DNA of 64,000 bases from Prosthecobacter debontii. Lineage in GTDB: Bacteria > Verrucomicrobiota > Verrucomicrobiia > Verrucomicrobiales > Verrucomicrobiaceae. Shown here piece by piece: positions 10,101 through 17,936 of this stretch; the first letter of the stretch is position 1, and every line of letters begins with the position of its first letter. The stretch covers positions 34,826-98,825 of the forward strand of contig CAMAQH010000016.1 in the NCBI GenBank assembly GCA_945860295.1, in the 5' to 3' direction. A program made the position numbers and the translations under genes. The notes beneath the pieces were generated by a model. The model had not been told where the DNA came from and searched no databases. It saw only the letters and a list, made by a program, of their open reading frames with translations.

Positions 10101-10609
10101 GCATTAATCTAGAAATCCGCACGGCTCTGGAGCCTTGGCATGTCTTGGGTGAAGACGGCAGTGCTGGTAGCACCGTTCGTTATGTCGATAGCAGCCTTGA
10201 ACGTGTGCAGGTAAAAACCAGCGGCCTCTTGGGCAGTCGTTACCTCGTCACCTGCAATGGCTACGAAGTCCCGCTTCATGCCACCGGCACCGTCGGTGAA
10301 TTTGTCTCCGGTGTGCGCTACCGCGCGTGGCAGCCACCGAACTGCTTGCAGCCGACCATTGGCATTCACAGCCCGCTCGTGTTCGACATCGTGGACACCT
10401 GGAATAAGCGCAGTCTCGGTGGTTGCACCTGTCATGTCGTGCATCCCGGTGGCCGCAGTTACGACACCTTCCCGGTGAATGGCTACGAGGCTGAAAGCCG
10501 CCGTCACGGGCGCTTCTTCCCCACTGGTCACACGGCTGGCGAGATTGATCCGATTAAGCTGACCATCCTCCCTGAGTTCCCGCTCACGCTGGATCTACGA
10601 ATGGAGTGA
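7187..10609 (+). CDS. transglutaminase-like protein with DUF2126 C-terminal region
   Basis: This 1140-residue protein combines two modules. The N-terminal third is a bacterial transglutaminase-like domain (start MSIHVALRHVTQYKFDRPV). Its catalytic triad is visible as Cys186 in GSGSCRDSAWL, His235 in DLHAWCEVYLP and Asp251 in WVGLDPTSG. The rest is the long DUF2126 region, with markers such as LTMGGEPTFVSIDDMEGEEW, GTGGGNHIVFGG and VELRSFEMPPHAEMSL; the GTGGGNH segment recalls ATP-grasp/glutamine-synthetase-like folds. Family members often sit with alpha-E/circularly permuted ATP-grasp genes; none is nearby. I chose this start because similarity begins at MSIHV; an upstream ATG at 7130 adds 19 unconvincing residues. 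The stop abuts the antiporter stop with no gap. Substrate unknown; peptide ligation or hydrolysis is inferred. Confidence 0.88.
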   Translation: MSIHVALRHVTQYKFDRPVSLSPHVVRLRPAPHCRTQLLSYSLKITPENHFINWQQDPQANYLARLVFPEKATELTVEVDLVAEMAVYNPFDFFLEPAAEHVPFHYDPVLAHELEPYQRKLPLTPLLGAYMREVRQVISSSKVPLRTIDFLVALNQMIWKDVSYGIRMEPGVQSPEETLEIGSGSCRDSAWLMVQVFRTLGMAARFVSGYLIQLKADVKSLDGPSGAEVDFTDLHAWCEVYLPGAGWVGLDPTSGLMAGEGHLPLAATPDPQSAAPVSGASDKCEVTFHHEMSVTRIFESPRVTKPYTPEQWAEIDALGHLVDADLIRNDVRLTMGGEPTFVSIDDMEGEEWNTAAVGPKKRVLSGKLIRRLRDQFGPGGLLHFGMGKWYPGEPLPRWALGCYWRKDGVPVWRDDSLIGDETKNYGYDSTQARRFGLALAASLGVDPKWLKPGYEDAFYYLWKEKRLPVNVDPLKSNLKNANDRLRLARLFEQGLDEVVGFALPLQRAESLGKPRWQSGPWFVRDDAMYLIPGDSPMGLRLPLDTLPWVSATDYPWIYPVDPSSDWPDLPPRPEGRQRFLGAVAEWLDGSSGVPTSYGKGIYAGQGKPGRVKLEPQDENELPEAERYPQPQTSASKVIRTAVCIEPREGRLHVFMPPVEKVEDYLDLVTAVEDVAVALKMPVIIEGTPPPYDPRLNVLKVTPDPGVIEVNMHPVKTWTDLVHNTQTLYEEARLTRLGTEKFMVDGRHTGTGGGNHIVFGGERPVDSPLLRRPDLLKSLLGYWHNHPSLSYLFSGLFIGPTSQSPRIDEARNDAVFEIELAFRELDRYTTEKGSAPPWLVDRLFRNLLADSSGNTHRTEFSIDKLFDPGSSTGRLGLVELRSFEMPPHAEMSLAQNLLVRAAISRFWDQPYKTKLVRWGTELHDRFLLPQFVWDDFCDVLGDMKEFGYDLKPEWFKPHYEFKFPNIGHINQRGINLEIRTALEPWHVLGEDGSAGSTVRYVDSSLERVQVKTSGLLGSRYLVTCNGYEVPLHATGTVGEFVSGVRYRAWQPPNCLQPTIGIHSPLVFDIVDTWNKRSLGGCTCHVVHPGGRSYDTFPVNGYEAESRRHGRFFPTGHTAGEIDPIKLTILPEFPLTLDLRME

Positions 10610-12328
10610 TCATCCATCCCCCTGCATCACCAGCGCGCTCTCGACGATGGATTTACCCGCTTCGAGTTCGTCGTTCACCACCACGGCTGCTCCGAGTCGT
10701 TTCAGACGTTCAACGTCGGAGGCAAAGCGCGCACGGGCAAGCACCGGAACATCAGGGCGCAGCTCGCGAACAATCGAGAGCGCCCCCGCAGTGACCGTGG
10801 CATCTGGGAAGGTGAAAGCGACCATGCGCGCGTGCTGGAGCCGGGTGAGTTCCCACGTCTCGTGATGTGCGGCGTCAGCGAAAAGCACCGCCTGTCCTTG
10901 CCGCTTCAGAGTACGCACCGTCTCAGCATTCAGATCAATCACGAGCGTGGGAATGCCCTGATCATGCAGGGCTTTATTCAGCCGCTCGCCGACAGGGCCA
11001 TGACCGACGATGATCGCGTGTCCGGTCATCTCTTTCATGCGCTGACGCAGGATGTCGGACTCAGGCAGCTTGGGTTTGCGGCGACCCCAGCCTTTCTTTT
11101 CTAGCCACACACCAAGAGGTTCACCGACTCGCATGAGAACTGGTAGCAGCCCCATGCTGAGTGCCGCACTGGCGATCAGCATCTGCTGCGTGCCCGCGCT
11201 CCACAGATGTGAGGAGCCAGTCTTTTGCAGCAGCACGAGAGAGAACTCACCCGCACTGCTTAAGCCGATTCCGGTCATCAGCGCCTGCCGATGCACCAGT
11301 CCAAGCCGACGCGCGATCAGTGTGATCAACCCCGCTTTGATCAGCATCAAATTCACCGTCAGAGCCATGATGGGTCGCCAGTAAACCAGTGCCGTCGGCA
11401 CATCGATCATGAGTCCGACTGACACAAAGAACAGTGTGAGAAATAGATCCTTGATCGGCATCACATCTGCGAGGATGCGTGGCTTAAAGATCGATTCACT
11501 CACCGCCAATCCAGCAATGAAGGCCCCGAGCGCCAGTCCCAGATTCAACATGCCGCCGATGAAAGCTAGGCCGATGCAGCAGCCGATGACACTGAGCGTA
11601 AACAGCTCGCGGTTACGGGTGCGCGTCACCGCATTCAACAGCATCGGGATCAGCCACCGCGCCGAGACCCAGGCCAGCACGACAAATAATCCACCGCGAG
11701 CTATCAGCGAACCAAGCCTAGCCATCAAACTGCCGACATTACCTTCAGCCGGTAGCAGCAGTGGCAGCGCCAAAAAGAAGACGATGATGAACAGATCCTG
11801 GAAGATCGCTACGGCCAACGCCATGCGCGCACCGGGACTCGACTCCAGGCCGAGATCCTGAAACGATTTTAAACTTACCGCCGTGGAGCTCATCGCCAGC
11901 GCCACCGCGACGATCACGGCTGCGGCTGCCGGGAATCCGGAGATCAAAGCACCCGCACCAGAGATGAAGATGCACATTCCCATCTGCCAGCCACCACCGA
12001 CAAAGGCGAGCCGCCGGACATATTTCAAATCACTCAACGAGAACTCCAGCCCGAGCGTGAACATCAGCAGCATCACCCCGAACTCTGACATCTGCGAGAT
12101 ACCCGTCTGCGTCTGCCCGCCCCCTAGCAGCTCCAGCACACCACTGTTCGCGATCAGCACACCACAAAGAAAATAACCTGCGAGCAGGGACTGCTGAAGA
12201 TGCAGTAACAGCAGAGATACGAGCACCACCGCAACAAGCATCAGTGCCAGCAGAATAAACAGCGGCGGCAGGCTTTCAGCGGCGGCAAGTAAGATGGGCA
12301 TGATGGACAATGCCATGATTACTTCCAA
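10610..12328 (-). CDS. Kef-type monovalent cation:proton antiporter with TrkA-N domain
   Basis: This is a CPA2-family inner-membrane exchanger of 572 residues. About twelve hydrophobic helices cover residues 1-400, with the family segments LLMFTLGLEFSLSDLKYV and FQDLFIIVFFLALPLL. The last 150 residues form a cytosolic RCK/TrkA-N nucleotide-binding domain (HAIIVGHGPVGERLNKAL), which gates such transporters in response to NAD(H) or similar ligands. No RCK_C domain is obvious after it. It overlaps the SMUG1 gene by 10 bases, so they are probably cotranscribed. Substrate (K+ or Na+) cannot be told from sequence alone. Confidence 0.9.
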   Translation of the reverse strand: MEVIMALSIMPILLAAAESLPPLFILLALMLVAVVLVSLLLLHLQQSLLAGYFLCGVLIANSGVLELLGGGQTQTGISQMSEFGVMLLMFTLGLEFSLSDLKYVRRLAFVGGGWQMGMCIFISGAGALISGFPAAAAVIVAVALAMSSTAVSLKSFQDLGLESSPGARMALAVAIFQDLFIIVFFLALPLLLPAEGNVGSLMARLGSLIARGGLFVVLAWVSARWLIPMLLNAVTRTRNRELFTLSVIGCCIGLAFIGGMLNLGLALGAFIAGLAVSESIFKPRILADVMPIKDLFLTLFFVSVGLMIDVPTALVYWRPIMALTVNLMLIKAGLITLIARRLGLVHRQALMTGIGLSSAGEFSLVLLQKTGSSHLWSAGTQQMLIASAALSMGLLPVLMRVGEPLGVWLEKKGWGRRKPKLPESDILRQRMKEMTGHAIIVGHGPVGERLNKALHDQGIPTLVIDLNAETVRTLKRQGQAVLFADAAHHETWELTRLQHARMVAFTFPDATVTAGALSIVRELRPDVPVLARARFASDVERLKRLGAAVVVNDELEAGKSIVESALVMQGDG

Positions 12329-13047
12329 ACTCCCAACTGAATCAGTTGCTTCGTCACTGTGCCTGCCCAGTCGCGATTGGCGGCGGGGCTGGCGGGGCTG
12401 GGGTGGAGAATGCGGCCTACTTGAAGGCCTCCGTTGAGTGCGTCATGGGCACGCTGGGCGCGCTCTTGGGCGAAAGCGCCGACGCCGACGACCCATTCCG
12501 GTTGTAGGGCTGCGATGACGGATAGCAAATGGGTGTCGCAAGGGTTCTCCATGGCGGCGGTTTCCGCGGCGGGCAGTTTGTCGGGCGTGCGATTGCGACC
12601 GCTGTCCTCCATGAAGACAAGCGGGCAGTAGTTGACGACGAAGTGATCTTTAAAGAAAGCATCAGCACTGCCGAAGCGCTCTTTGAACAAGCCCCACAAG
12701 CGCCGCCCACTGACCTCCGACTGTTCGCAGGCGAAGCCGACGACGCGGCGTTTAAGATGTTCGTTCTCGGGCTTGCCGACGTTTTCGTTGATGCACATCC
12801 AATCACGCACTGCAGAGATCTCGCCAAATGGCACACCGGTTTGTGTCATGCCCCAAGGGCCGGGATTCATACCGATAAATACGACTTTTTTCCGGCTGCC
12901 GCCAAAGCTTCGCAGATAGGCCTCATGCGGTGCCCAGGCGTAGTCGAGCGGACAATAGACATGCGTCGTCGGTGCTGCGAATCGCAAAGGGCGCAAGTCA
13001 TCGCGAAGACGTTTGGCGGCGGTGACGAGTTGATCAGAAGTGGACAT
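12319..13047 (-). CDS. SMUG1-type single-strand-selective uracil-DNA glycosylase
   Basis: This is a base-excision repair enzyme removing uracil (and in relatives 5-hydroxymethyluracil) from DNA. The diagnostic SMUG1 active-site motif is GMNPGPWGMTQTGVPFGEI, where the Asn positions the catalytic water. The second motif, HPSPASPAANRDW, carries the base-flipping histidine and insertion loop. A third conserved piece is NYCPLVFMEDSGRN. Length 242 residues. I prefer the start at 13047 (MSTSDQL); an upstream ATG at 13083 adds 12 residues of low-complexity sequence. SMUG1 is best known from animals and is scattered among bacteria, so the assignment rests on these motifs. Confidence 0.9.
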   Translation of the reverse strand: MSTSDQLVTAAKRLRDDLRPLRFAAPTTHVYCPLDYAWAPHEAYLRSFGGSRKKVVFIGMNPGPWGMTQTGVPFGEISAVRDWMCINENVGKPENEHLKRRVVGFACEQSEVSGRRLWGLFKERFGSADAFFKDHFVVNYCPLVFMEDSGRNRTPDKLPAAETAAMENPCDTHLLSVIAALQPEWVVGVGAFAQERAQRAHDALNGGLQVGRILHPSPASPAANRDWAGTVTKQLIQLGVWK

Positions 13048-13170
13048 GATGAGCGAGTTCGTGGAATCAGTCGTTAGTGTCAAGTTTCAGGGATGGGCAG
13101 ACACATTCAGTCCACATCACGTAGCGCGGAGATGCAAAGGCGGAACCGACGTGAGCGTTTAATAAAGTCT

Positions 13171-14145
13171 ATGACACGATTATTCTTCATCGCACTCGCT
13201 GTACTCACTCTGGCGGCACAGGTTCAGGCTCAAAACATCCGCGCAGGGATCATCGGGCTGGATACATCTCATGTGCTGGCATTCAGCAAGACGCTGAATG
13301 CCACGCCACAGAAGCCGGAGGTGATGGGTGTGCGGATGGTGGCGGCCTATCCACAAGGATCGAAAGACATCGAGTCCAGCACTGCGCGTGTGCCGGAGTA
13401 CACGGACAAGGTGAAGGCTCTGGGCGTGGAGATCGTGCCGAGTATTGAGGCGCTGATGGACAAGGTGGACGTGATTTTCCTGGAGACGAATGATGGCCGC
13501 CCACATCTGGAGCAGATCCGCCCATGTCTCGTCGCGCACAAGCCAGTCTTCATCGACAAGCCCATCGCCGCTTCGCTATCAGATGCGATCAAGATCTTCG
13601 ATGAAGCGAAGAAGGCTGGCGTGCCGATCTTTTCATCCTCGTCGCTGCGCTTTGGTAAGACGACTCAGGCCGTGCGTGGCGGCAGTATCGGCAAAGTGAG
13701 CAAGGCGGAGACCACCAGCCCGGCCTCACTTGAGCCGCATCATCCTGATCTATTCTGGTATGGTATCCATGGCGTGGAGAGTCTTTTCACCACGATGGGC
13801 ACTGGCTGTGTTTCAGTCAAACGCGGCACGACGGCGGATGGCAAGATCATGGTCACCGGCACCTGGGAAGGTGGCCGCACCGGCACCTTTTCAGAGAGCA
13901 AAGGCTACGGTGGAAAAGCCATCGGTGACAAAGGTGAGTCACCTGTCGGTTCATACGATGGCTATGATCCGCTGTTGTATGCCGCCGTGCATTTCTTCCG
14001 CACTGGTGTGGCTCCGGTGACACCTGAAGAGACGCTTGAGATCTATGCCTTCATGGAAGCTGCTGATGAGAGTAAGCGCCGTGACGGAGCCGAAGTCACT
14101 ATCAAAGAAGTCATGGACAAAGCCATGCTTGAAGCTCGCAAATAG
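13171..14145 (+). CDS. secreted Gfo/Idh/MocA-like oxidoreductase (short form)
   Basis: The 324-residue protein starts with a signal peptide (MTRLFFIALAVLTLAAQVQA) followed at once by a Rossmann strand, NIRAGIIGLDTSHVLAFSKTL. The segment VFIDKPIAASLSDAIKIFDEAKKAG carries the lysine expected at the catalytic position (DKP). The first glycine-rich loop has GLDTSH in place of the usual GxGxxG, as in a subgroup of these proteins, so cofactor binding may differ. I chose this ATG over 13093 because the extra 26 residues are not hydrophobic and would bury the signal peptide. A terminator-like hairpin follows. Substrate unknown. Confidence 0.8.
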   Translation: MTRLFFIALAVLTLAAQVQAQNIRAGIIGLDTSHVLAFSKTLNATPQKPEVMGVRMVAAYPQGSKDIESSTARVPEYTDKVKALGVEIVPSIEALMDKVDVIFLETNDGRPHLEQIRPCLVAHKPVFIDKPIAASLSDAIKIFDEAKKAGVPIFSSSSLRFGKTTQAVRGGSIGKVSKAETTSPASLEPHHPDLFWYGIHGVESLFTTMGTGCVSVKRGTTADGKIMVTGTWEGGRTGTFSESKGYGGKAIGDKGESPVGSYDGYDPLLYAAVHFFRTGVAPVTPEETLEIYAFMEAADESKRRDGAEVTIKEVMDKAMLEARK

Positions 14146-14180
14146 CAGCACAAGCATCTCGCATCTCGCCCAGTGAAGTG

Positions 14181-14209
14181 CGCCCAAACGCCGCTGCTGG
14201 GCGTTTTTG
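14181..14209 (+). terminator. intrinsic terminator after secreted oxidoreductase
   Basis: CGCCCA (14181-14186) pairs with TGGGCG (14198-14203), followed by TTTTT. An alternative stem AACGCC / GGCGTT overlaps it. It lies 36 bases after the stop codon at 14145 and before the htrA promoter region. Confidence 0.7.
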
Positions 14210-14292
14210 TATGTAGAATAGTTTTCAACATGCGGTGAACGTTCCCGTCATAGGTTCTGCGTTAATATCGCGTTTACAAACACACCCCCACC

Positions 14293-15909
14293 ATGAATAA
14301 CACGACCCGTTTCACATTTGCTCTTGCCTCTGCCAGCGTGCTTGCCCTGAGTCCGGCTCACGGAATGGAAAATAAGGACGCGCCGAAACTAGCCCCGGCG
14401 GATTTCCACACACGACTGACCCGCGATGACGCGCCTCTGCCCAATGGCGGCCAACTCCAGATGAGCTATGCCAATGTGGTGGAAAAGATCCTGCCAAGCG
14501 TGGTCACCATTTTCTCTTATGGTAAGGCGGCTGACCCGCATGAGATGCCAGACATCGAAGATGTGCCGCCGCAATTGCGCCCTTTTTATGATTACTTCCG
14601 GGGTCAGCAGGAGCAGAAGGAACAGGAAGAGCAGCAGCGCCCTAATCCACGTGGGCGCCGTAGCGCTCCTCGTCAGCAGGAGGAGCTTAAAGAAGAGGAT
14701 CTCCAGCCCAATGGTGTCGGCTCAGGCGTCATCATCTCGGCTGATGGTTACATTCTAACTAACAACCATGTCGTCGGTGAAGCTGATAAGTTGGAAGCCA
14801 TTGTCGATATGAATGGCAGCTCAAAGCGCTACCTCATCAAGGTTATCGGCACTGATCCACAGACCGATGTGGCTTTGATCAAAATCGAAGCGAAAGGCCT
14901 GATCCCGGCCACGCTGTCAGACAGCACAAAGCTGCGAGTTGGCGACATCGTGCTGGCTGCGGGTGCGCCGATGGAGCTTAGCCGCTCAGTCACTCAGGGC
15001 ATCGTCAGTGCTTTAGGGCGCAGCGGCATGGGCATCATCGGCAAGCGTAACTCGCAAGGCTATGAAGACTTCATCCAGACAGATGCAGCCATCAATCCTG
15101 GCAACTCTGGCGGCCCGCTAGTAGATGCTCTGGGTCGGGTGGTCGGCATCAACACCGCCATTTATTCGCGCTCAGGTATGAGTGCAGGGATCGGCTTTGC
15201 CATTCCGATCAGCTTAGCTTTGCGGATCGCTGAAGATTTGATCGATGATGGCACGGTGACACGCGGCTATCTGGGGATCTTTCCGACAGATGTCGATGCT
15301 GAGTCGATGAAGCTTTGGGGCTTGAACGATGAAAGCGGTGCTCTGGTGAAAACGGTGAAGAAGAACTCCCCAGCCGCCAAGGCGGGCCTGCAAGTGGGAG
15401 ATGTCATCACCAGTGTGTCTGGTCAAAAAGTTGAGAATGCCTCCAAGCTGCCACTGATCGTCAGCACTCATCAGCCCGATACGGAAATCACCCTCAGCGT
15501 CATTCGTGAAGGCAAGCCGCTGACCATGACCGCGAAGCTGGCTAAGCTTACGCCTGAGATCCTGGCGGGTGGTGAAATCACCGAAGATCCGGTTATTGGC
15601 GGCGGCGCGAGCGGTGCCAGCATTGCTGAAATCATCCCTGGAGTCACGGTGCAGAATCTCACCCCGAGCACCCGCGAGCGGCATGAAGTGCCAGCAGAGA
15701 TTGCAGGAGTCGTCATCACGAAAGTCGATACCGAAAGCCGCGCCGCTGCCATGGGTGTGGAGGAAGGCGACGTGATCACCGAGGTCAATCGCAAGCCTGT
15801 CCGTGCCGTCGGAGAGGCTCGCGAGATGGCAAAAGCCAGCTCGAAGACCGTCCTGCTCAAAGTCTGGCGCAAAGGTGACACCATGCTCTTCATGGTCGGC
15901 ACGAACTGA
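14293..15909 (+). CDS. periplasmic serine protease of the HtrA/DegP family, two PDZ domains
   Basis: This is a periplasmic quality-control protease (S1C). A signal peptide covers about residues 1-24 (RFTFALASASVLALSPAHG). The trypsin-like domain has the full triad: His159 in ILTNNHVVGEA, Asp192 in TDPQTDVALIKI and Ser272 in NPGNSGGPLVDA. A Gln/Glu/Arg-rich low-complexity insert (about residues 100-135) replaces the usual LA loop. Two PDZ domains follow, around residues 330-420 (YLGIFPTDVD, SPAAKAGLQVGDVI) and 450-535 (SRAAAMGVEEGDVI). Total 538 residues. It is flanked by terminators on both sides, so monocistronic. Confidence 0.95.
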   Translation: MNNTTRFTFALASASVLALSPAHGMENKDAPKLAPADFHTRLTRDDAPLPNGGQLQMSYANVVEKILPSVVTIFSYGKAADPHEMPDIEDVPPQLRPFYDYFRGQQEQKEQEEQQRPNPRGRRSAPRQQEELKEEDLQPNGVGSGVIISADGYILTNNHVVGEADKLEAIVDMNGSSKRYLIKVIGTDPQTDVALIKIEAKGLIPATLSDSTKLRVGDIVLAAGAPMELSRSVTQGIVSALGRSGMGIIGKRNSQGYEDFIQTDAAINPGNSGGPLVDALGRVVGINTAIYSRSGMSAGIGFAIPISLALRIAEDLIDDGTVTRGYLGIFPTDVDAESMKLWGLNDESGALVKTVKKNSPAAKAGLQVGDVITSVSGQKVENASKLPLIVSTHQPDTEITLSVIREGKPLTMTAKLAKLTPEILAGGEITEDPVIGGGASGASIAEIIPGVTVQNLTPSTRERHEVPAEIAGVVITKVDTESRAAAMGVEEGDVITEVNRKPVRAVGEAREMAKASSKTVLLKVWRKGDTMLFMVGTN

Positions 15910-15925
15910 TTACCCATCCAATACT

Positions 15926-15964
15926 AAAGCCCGCGTCTCCGCCTGGAGACGCGGGCTTTTTTTG
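15926..15964 (+). terminator. strong intrinsic terminator after htrA-type gene
   Basis: A perfect 13-bp stem, AGCCCGCGTCTCC (15928-15940) with GGAGACGCGGGCT (15945-15957) and a 4-base GCCT loop, is followed by a run of T to 15963. The A-run before it makes it usable from both sides. It begins 17 bases after the stop codon. Confidence 0.93.
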
Positions 15965-16044
15965 TGTGGCCGGGTGTGTTTGGCGCAGGAGATCGAGATC
16001 CTAGCGACCATCTTCGCGTCGGACACATTCAGCCTGCCGCCGCC

Positions 16045-16205
16045 CTACCTTCTCAGCGCCAAAATCAGCTCGTTCATCTTCACGCGCACCACCTCCATAT
16101 CCGCCAGAGTCGGCGGGTCATTCACAAAAGGCGTGTCCAGTGTCGTCACGGCGTTGCTGTTGCTGCTGGTGCCATTGATCGCACCAGCCAGCGCCACGTT
16201 GGTCA
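16045..16205 (-). pseudogene. C-terminal fragment of an unrecognised protein
   Basis: The minus-strand frame ending at the TAG at 16045-16047 encodes NDPPTLADMEVVRVKMNELI and LALRR at its end, preceded by GAINGTSSNSNAV. It reads like a genuine protein terminus with a short amphipathic helix, of the kind seen at the ends of phage- or RHS-associated proteins, but I cannot name it. Toward 16205 the sequence passes into RHS-type coding on the other strand, so the 5' part has been lost by rearrangement. Confidence 0.35.
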
Positions 16206-16846
16206 CCTCTCGGGACGCGCTGGGCAAGGGCTCGGCGACGAGTTTTGATTTGCTGGGTCGCCCGGCACGCACGCTGACGGGGATCTCGGTTCCTGCCACG
16301 GCACCGGGGCCGCAGACCATCACGGCCTGGATCGCCGGACTGAGCTCGGCGGGTGAGGGTGAAACTGAGACGGTTTATACCTATGACACGGCCCCCGGCT
16401 ACGGCCTTGGGAAGGTGGCGAGCGTGACGTTCAAGGAGTTTGAGCGCAATGCTGGTGGGGCGATCACGGCGACGCGGCAGGTGGTGGAAACTTACACTTA
16501 TGATGCGCTGGGCCGCAGTGTCAGTGGCAGCACGGCGCTGAGTGGTCAGGTGGCTTTCAATGGGACGCACAACGTGAGCACGAGCTATGATGGCCTGGGC
16601 CGGGTGAGCACGGTGACGGATGCGGGCGGTTACACGCGGGCCAGTGTGTACAATGAGCGCGGGTTCCTGGGCGCGGTGCATGAGTTCAGCGCAGGCGGGC
16701 CGATGCTGTGGCGCGGGATGAGCTATGATGCGTCTGGCAAGATGCTCCTTGAGCACAATGGGAACGGCATCGGCACACAGAACCGTTACCACCCCACGCG
16801 TGGGTTCCTGGAAAGCAGCAAGACCCTGCGCTGGACGAACAAATGA
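16196..16846 (+). pseudogene. RHS/YD-repeat protein fragment
   Basis: This open frame of about 217 codons encodes tandem YD repeats typical of RHS proteins: TSFDLLGRPARTLTG, TYDALGRSVSGS, TSYDGLGRVSTVTDAGGYT and MSYDASGKMLLEHNGNG. There is no plausible start or signal sequence of its own in frame; the frame opens inside htrA. It stops at 16846 after only about five repeats, with no core-shell end or toxin tip. RHS proteins are usually over 1000 residues, so this is an internal fragment. Many of its codons end in G or C and it is GC-rich relative to the gap that follows. Confidence 0.8.
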
Positions 16847-17417
16847 ACCCACAAGCCAACCAATGGCATTGGCTGTGCCAACCCAATTGAAAAAATAAAA
16901 TCAGCACAGCATCTCGGTCCCCAACCCTCCTTTGTTTGAAGCAGCGTGGCGAAGTCTTCGCGGCCAGCGTTTTCACCCTTGCAGCCACGTTTCCCTCACC
17001 ACACCCATTTCGTTTTTGACGGAGCTACGCGGACCTACTTCTCACAACGATGCAAAATGAGCATCATAGAAAAATGCGGAGCATTTTCCGGAGGGAGAAA
17101 GTGTCGAGGTTCGACGCCTTTTATCAAAACACACCAACGCCATGCCCTCCACCGAGCGCTTTCCCGGATCACTCTTCCAAGATACCGGCGAACGCGGGGC
17201 TGTCTGGCTTCGGAAACAACTTACGGTAGGTATGCGACTATCCTGACGATGTCGATGTGCCCTTGCCACCCGAAGCACTCTCTGGCAATGAGCTTTCTCC
17301 AAACGTCCTCTCATTGAAACTCTCAAGCGCCAGCCTTGCCTTCTTTCGCACGCCCACTCTCTGGCGTGAGTGGCTGGTGGTGGCGCAGGTGGCGCTAACG
17401 CTGTTGATGCCGAGCAG

Positions 17418-17443
17418 AAAGGCTCACGCCAGCCTCTACAAAG
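17418..17443. repeat. REP-like hairpin repeat, copy 1
   Basis: The sequence contains AGGCTCACGCCAGCCT followed by CTACAAAG. It matches copy 2 at 17541 except for a base in the left stem arm and the leading base. The stem is AGGCTC/CAGCCT with one mismatch around an ACGC loop. Confidence 0.7.
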
Positions 17444-17540
17444 ATTGACAGTGCAAGATTGGAACGCCGCATTGTCAGAGCAGAAGTGTTGTCTCTGCGG
17501 TTTCTTGACTCTTGCGGTGTGAGATTCTTTGTCTGGAAAG

Positions 17541-17566
17541 GAAGGCTGACGCCAGCCTCTACAAAG
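17541..17566. repeat. REP-like hairpin repeat, copy 2
   Basis: AGGCTGACGCCAGCCT forms a perfect 6-bp stem (AGGCTG/CAGCCT) with an ACGC loop, followed by CTACAAAG as in copy 1 at 17418. The two copies lie 123 bases apart in the same orientation. Confidence 0.75.
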
Positions 17567-17650
17567 GCGCTGGGTCAGTGTTTTGAAGGTTGAAGACCTT
17601 GATGAAGCTGCGGGTTGTTCGGAAGTGTTGTGGCCGCACCCGGCGGCTGA

Positions 17651-17665
17651 AGGACTAGCAGCCCT
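17651..17665. repeat. small hairpin, possible third repeat type
   Basis: AGGACTAGCAGCCCT folds as AGGACT / AGCCCT around a 3-base loop, with one mismatched position. It lies in the same gene-free gap as the two ACGC-loop hairpins. Confidence 0.4.
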
Positions 17666-17936
17666 GCTACGTTTGTGCCGCAGCCCAAATCAGTGCGGTA
17701 GTTCGGCGATGAAGCATGTCGTGCTGCCAAAGCCCGGCATACCGAACCTATCCAGCCAACTGTGGGCATGACGCGAAGATGATTTTTCTAGAGTTGCCGT
17801 GAGTGGTTTCCAGCATGACCACGCTGGCTTTTGAAAAGCTTAAATCCGTGCTGGAAATGCCAGCATTCGCCTCTACCATCGCCCTCCCCCCGCCCGACCG
17901 TTTCAGGTTCGGGCATGGCTCTTTTCCCCACCTCTT

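Larger units (their letters stand above)
16847..17936. other. 1.1-kb gap without an intact gene, containing hairpin repeats
   Basis: No frame here looks like a complete protein. Short open frames on both strands have no recognisable domain. One, around 17257-17447 on the plus strand, has a smooth composition and may be a gene scrap. What can be seen are three small palindromic repeats, at 17418, 17541 and 17651, and an inverted pair around the unusual stretch 17811-17861 upstream of ribBA. I looked for an FMN riboswitch before ribBA and did not find its conserved segments. Confidence 0.6.

Noticed and set aside
16118..16852. Minus-strand frame of 244 codons over the RHS fragment
   Set aside because: The plus strand has clear YD repeats; only the short end at 16045-16205, in another frame, looks like true minus-strand coding.
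17085..17125. GGTTCGACGCC resembling a tRNA T-arm
   Set aside because: No anticodon or acceptor stem can be drawn around it at the right distances.
17780..17936. Possible FMN riboswitch upstream of ribBA
   Set aside because: The conserved RFN-element segments are absent; only small unrelated inverted repeats are present.
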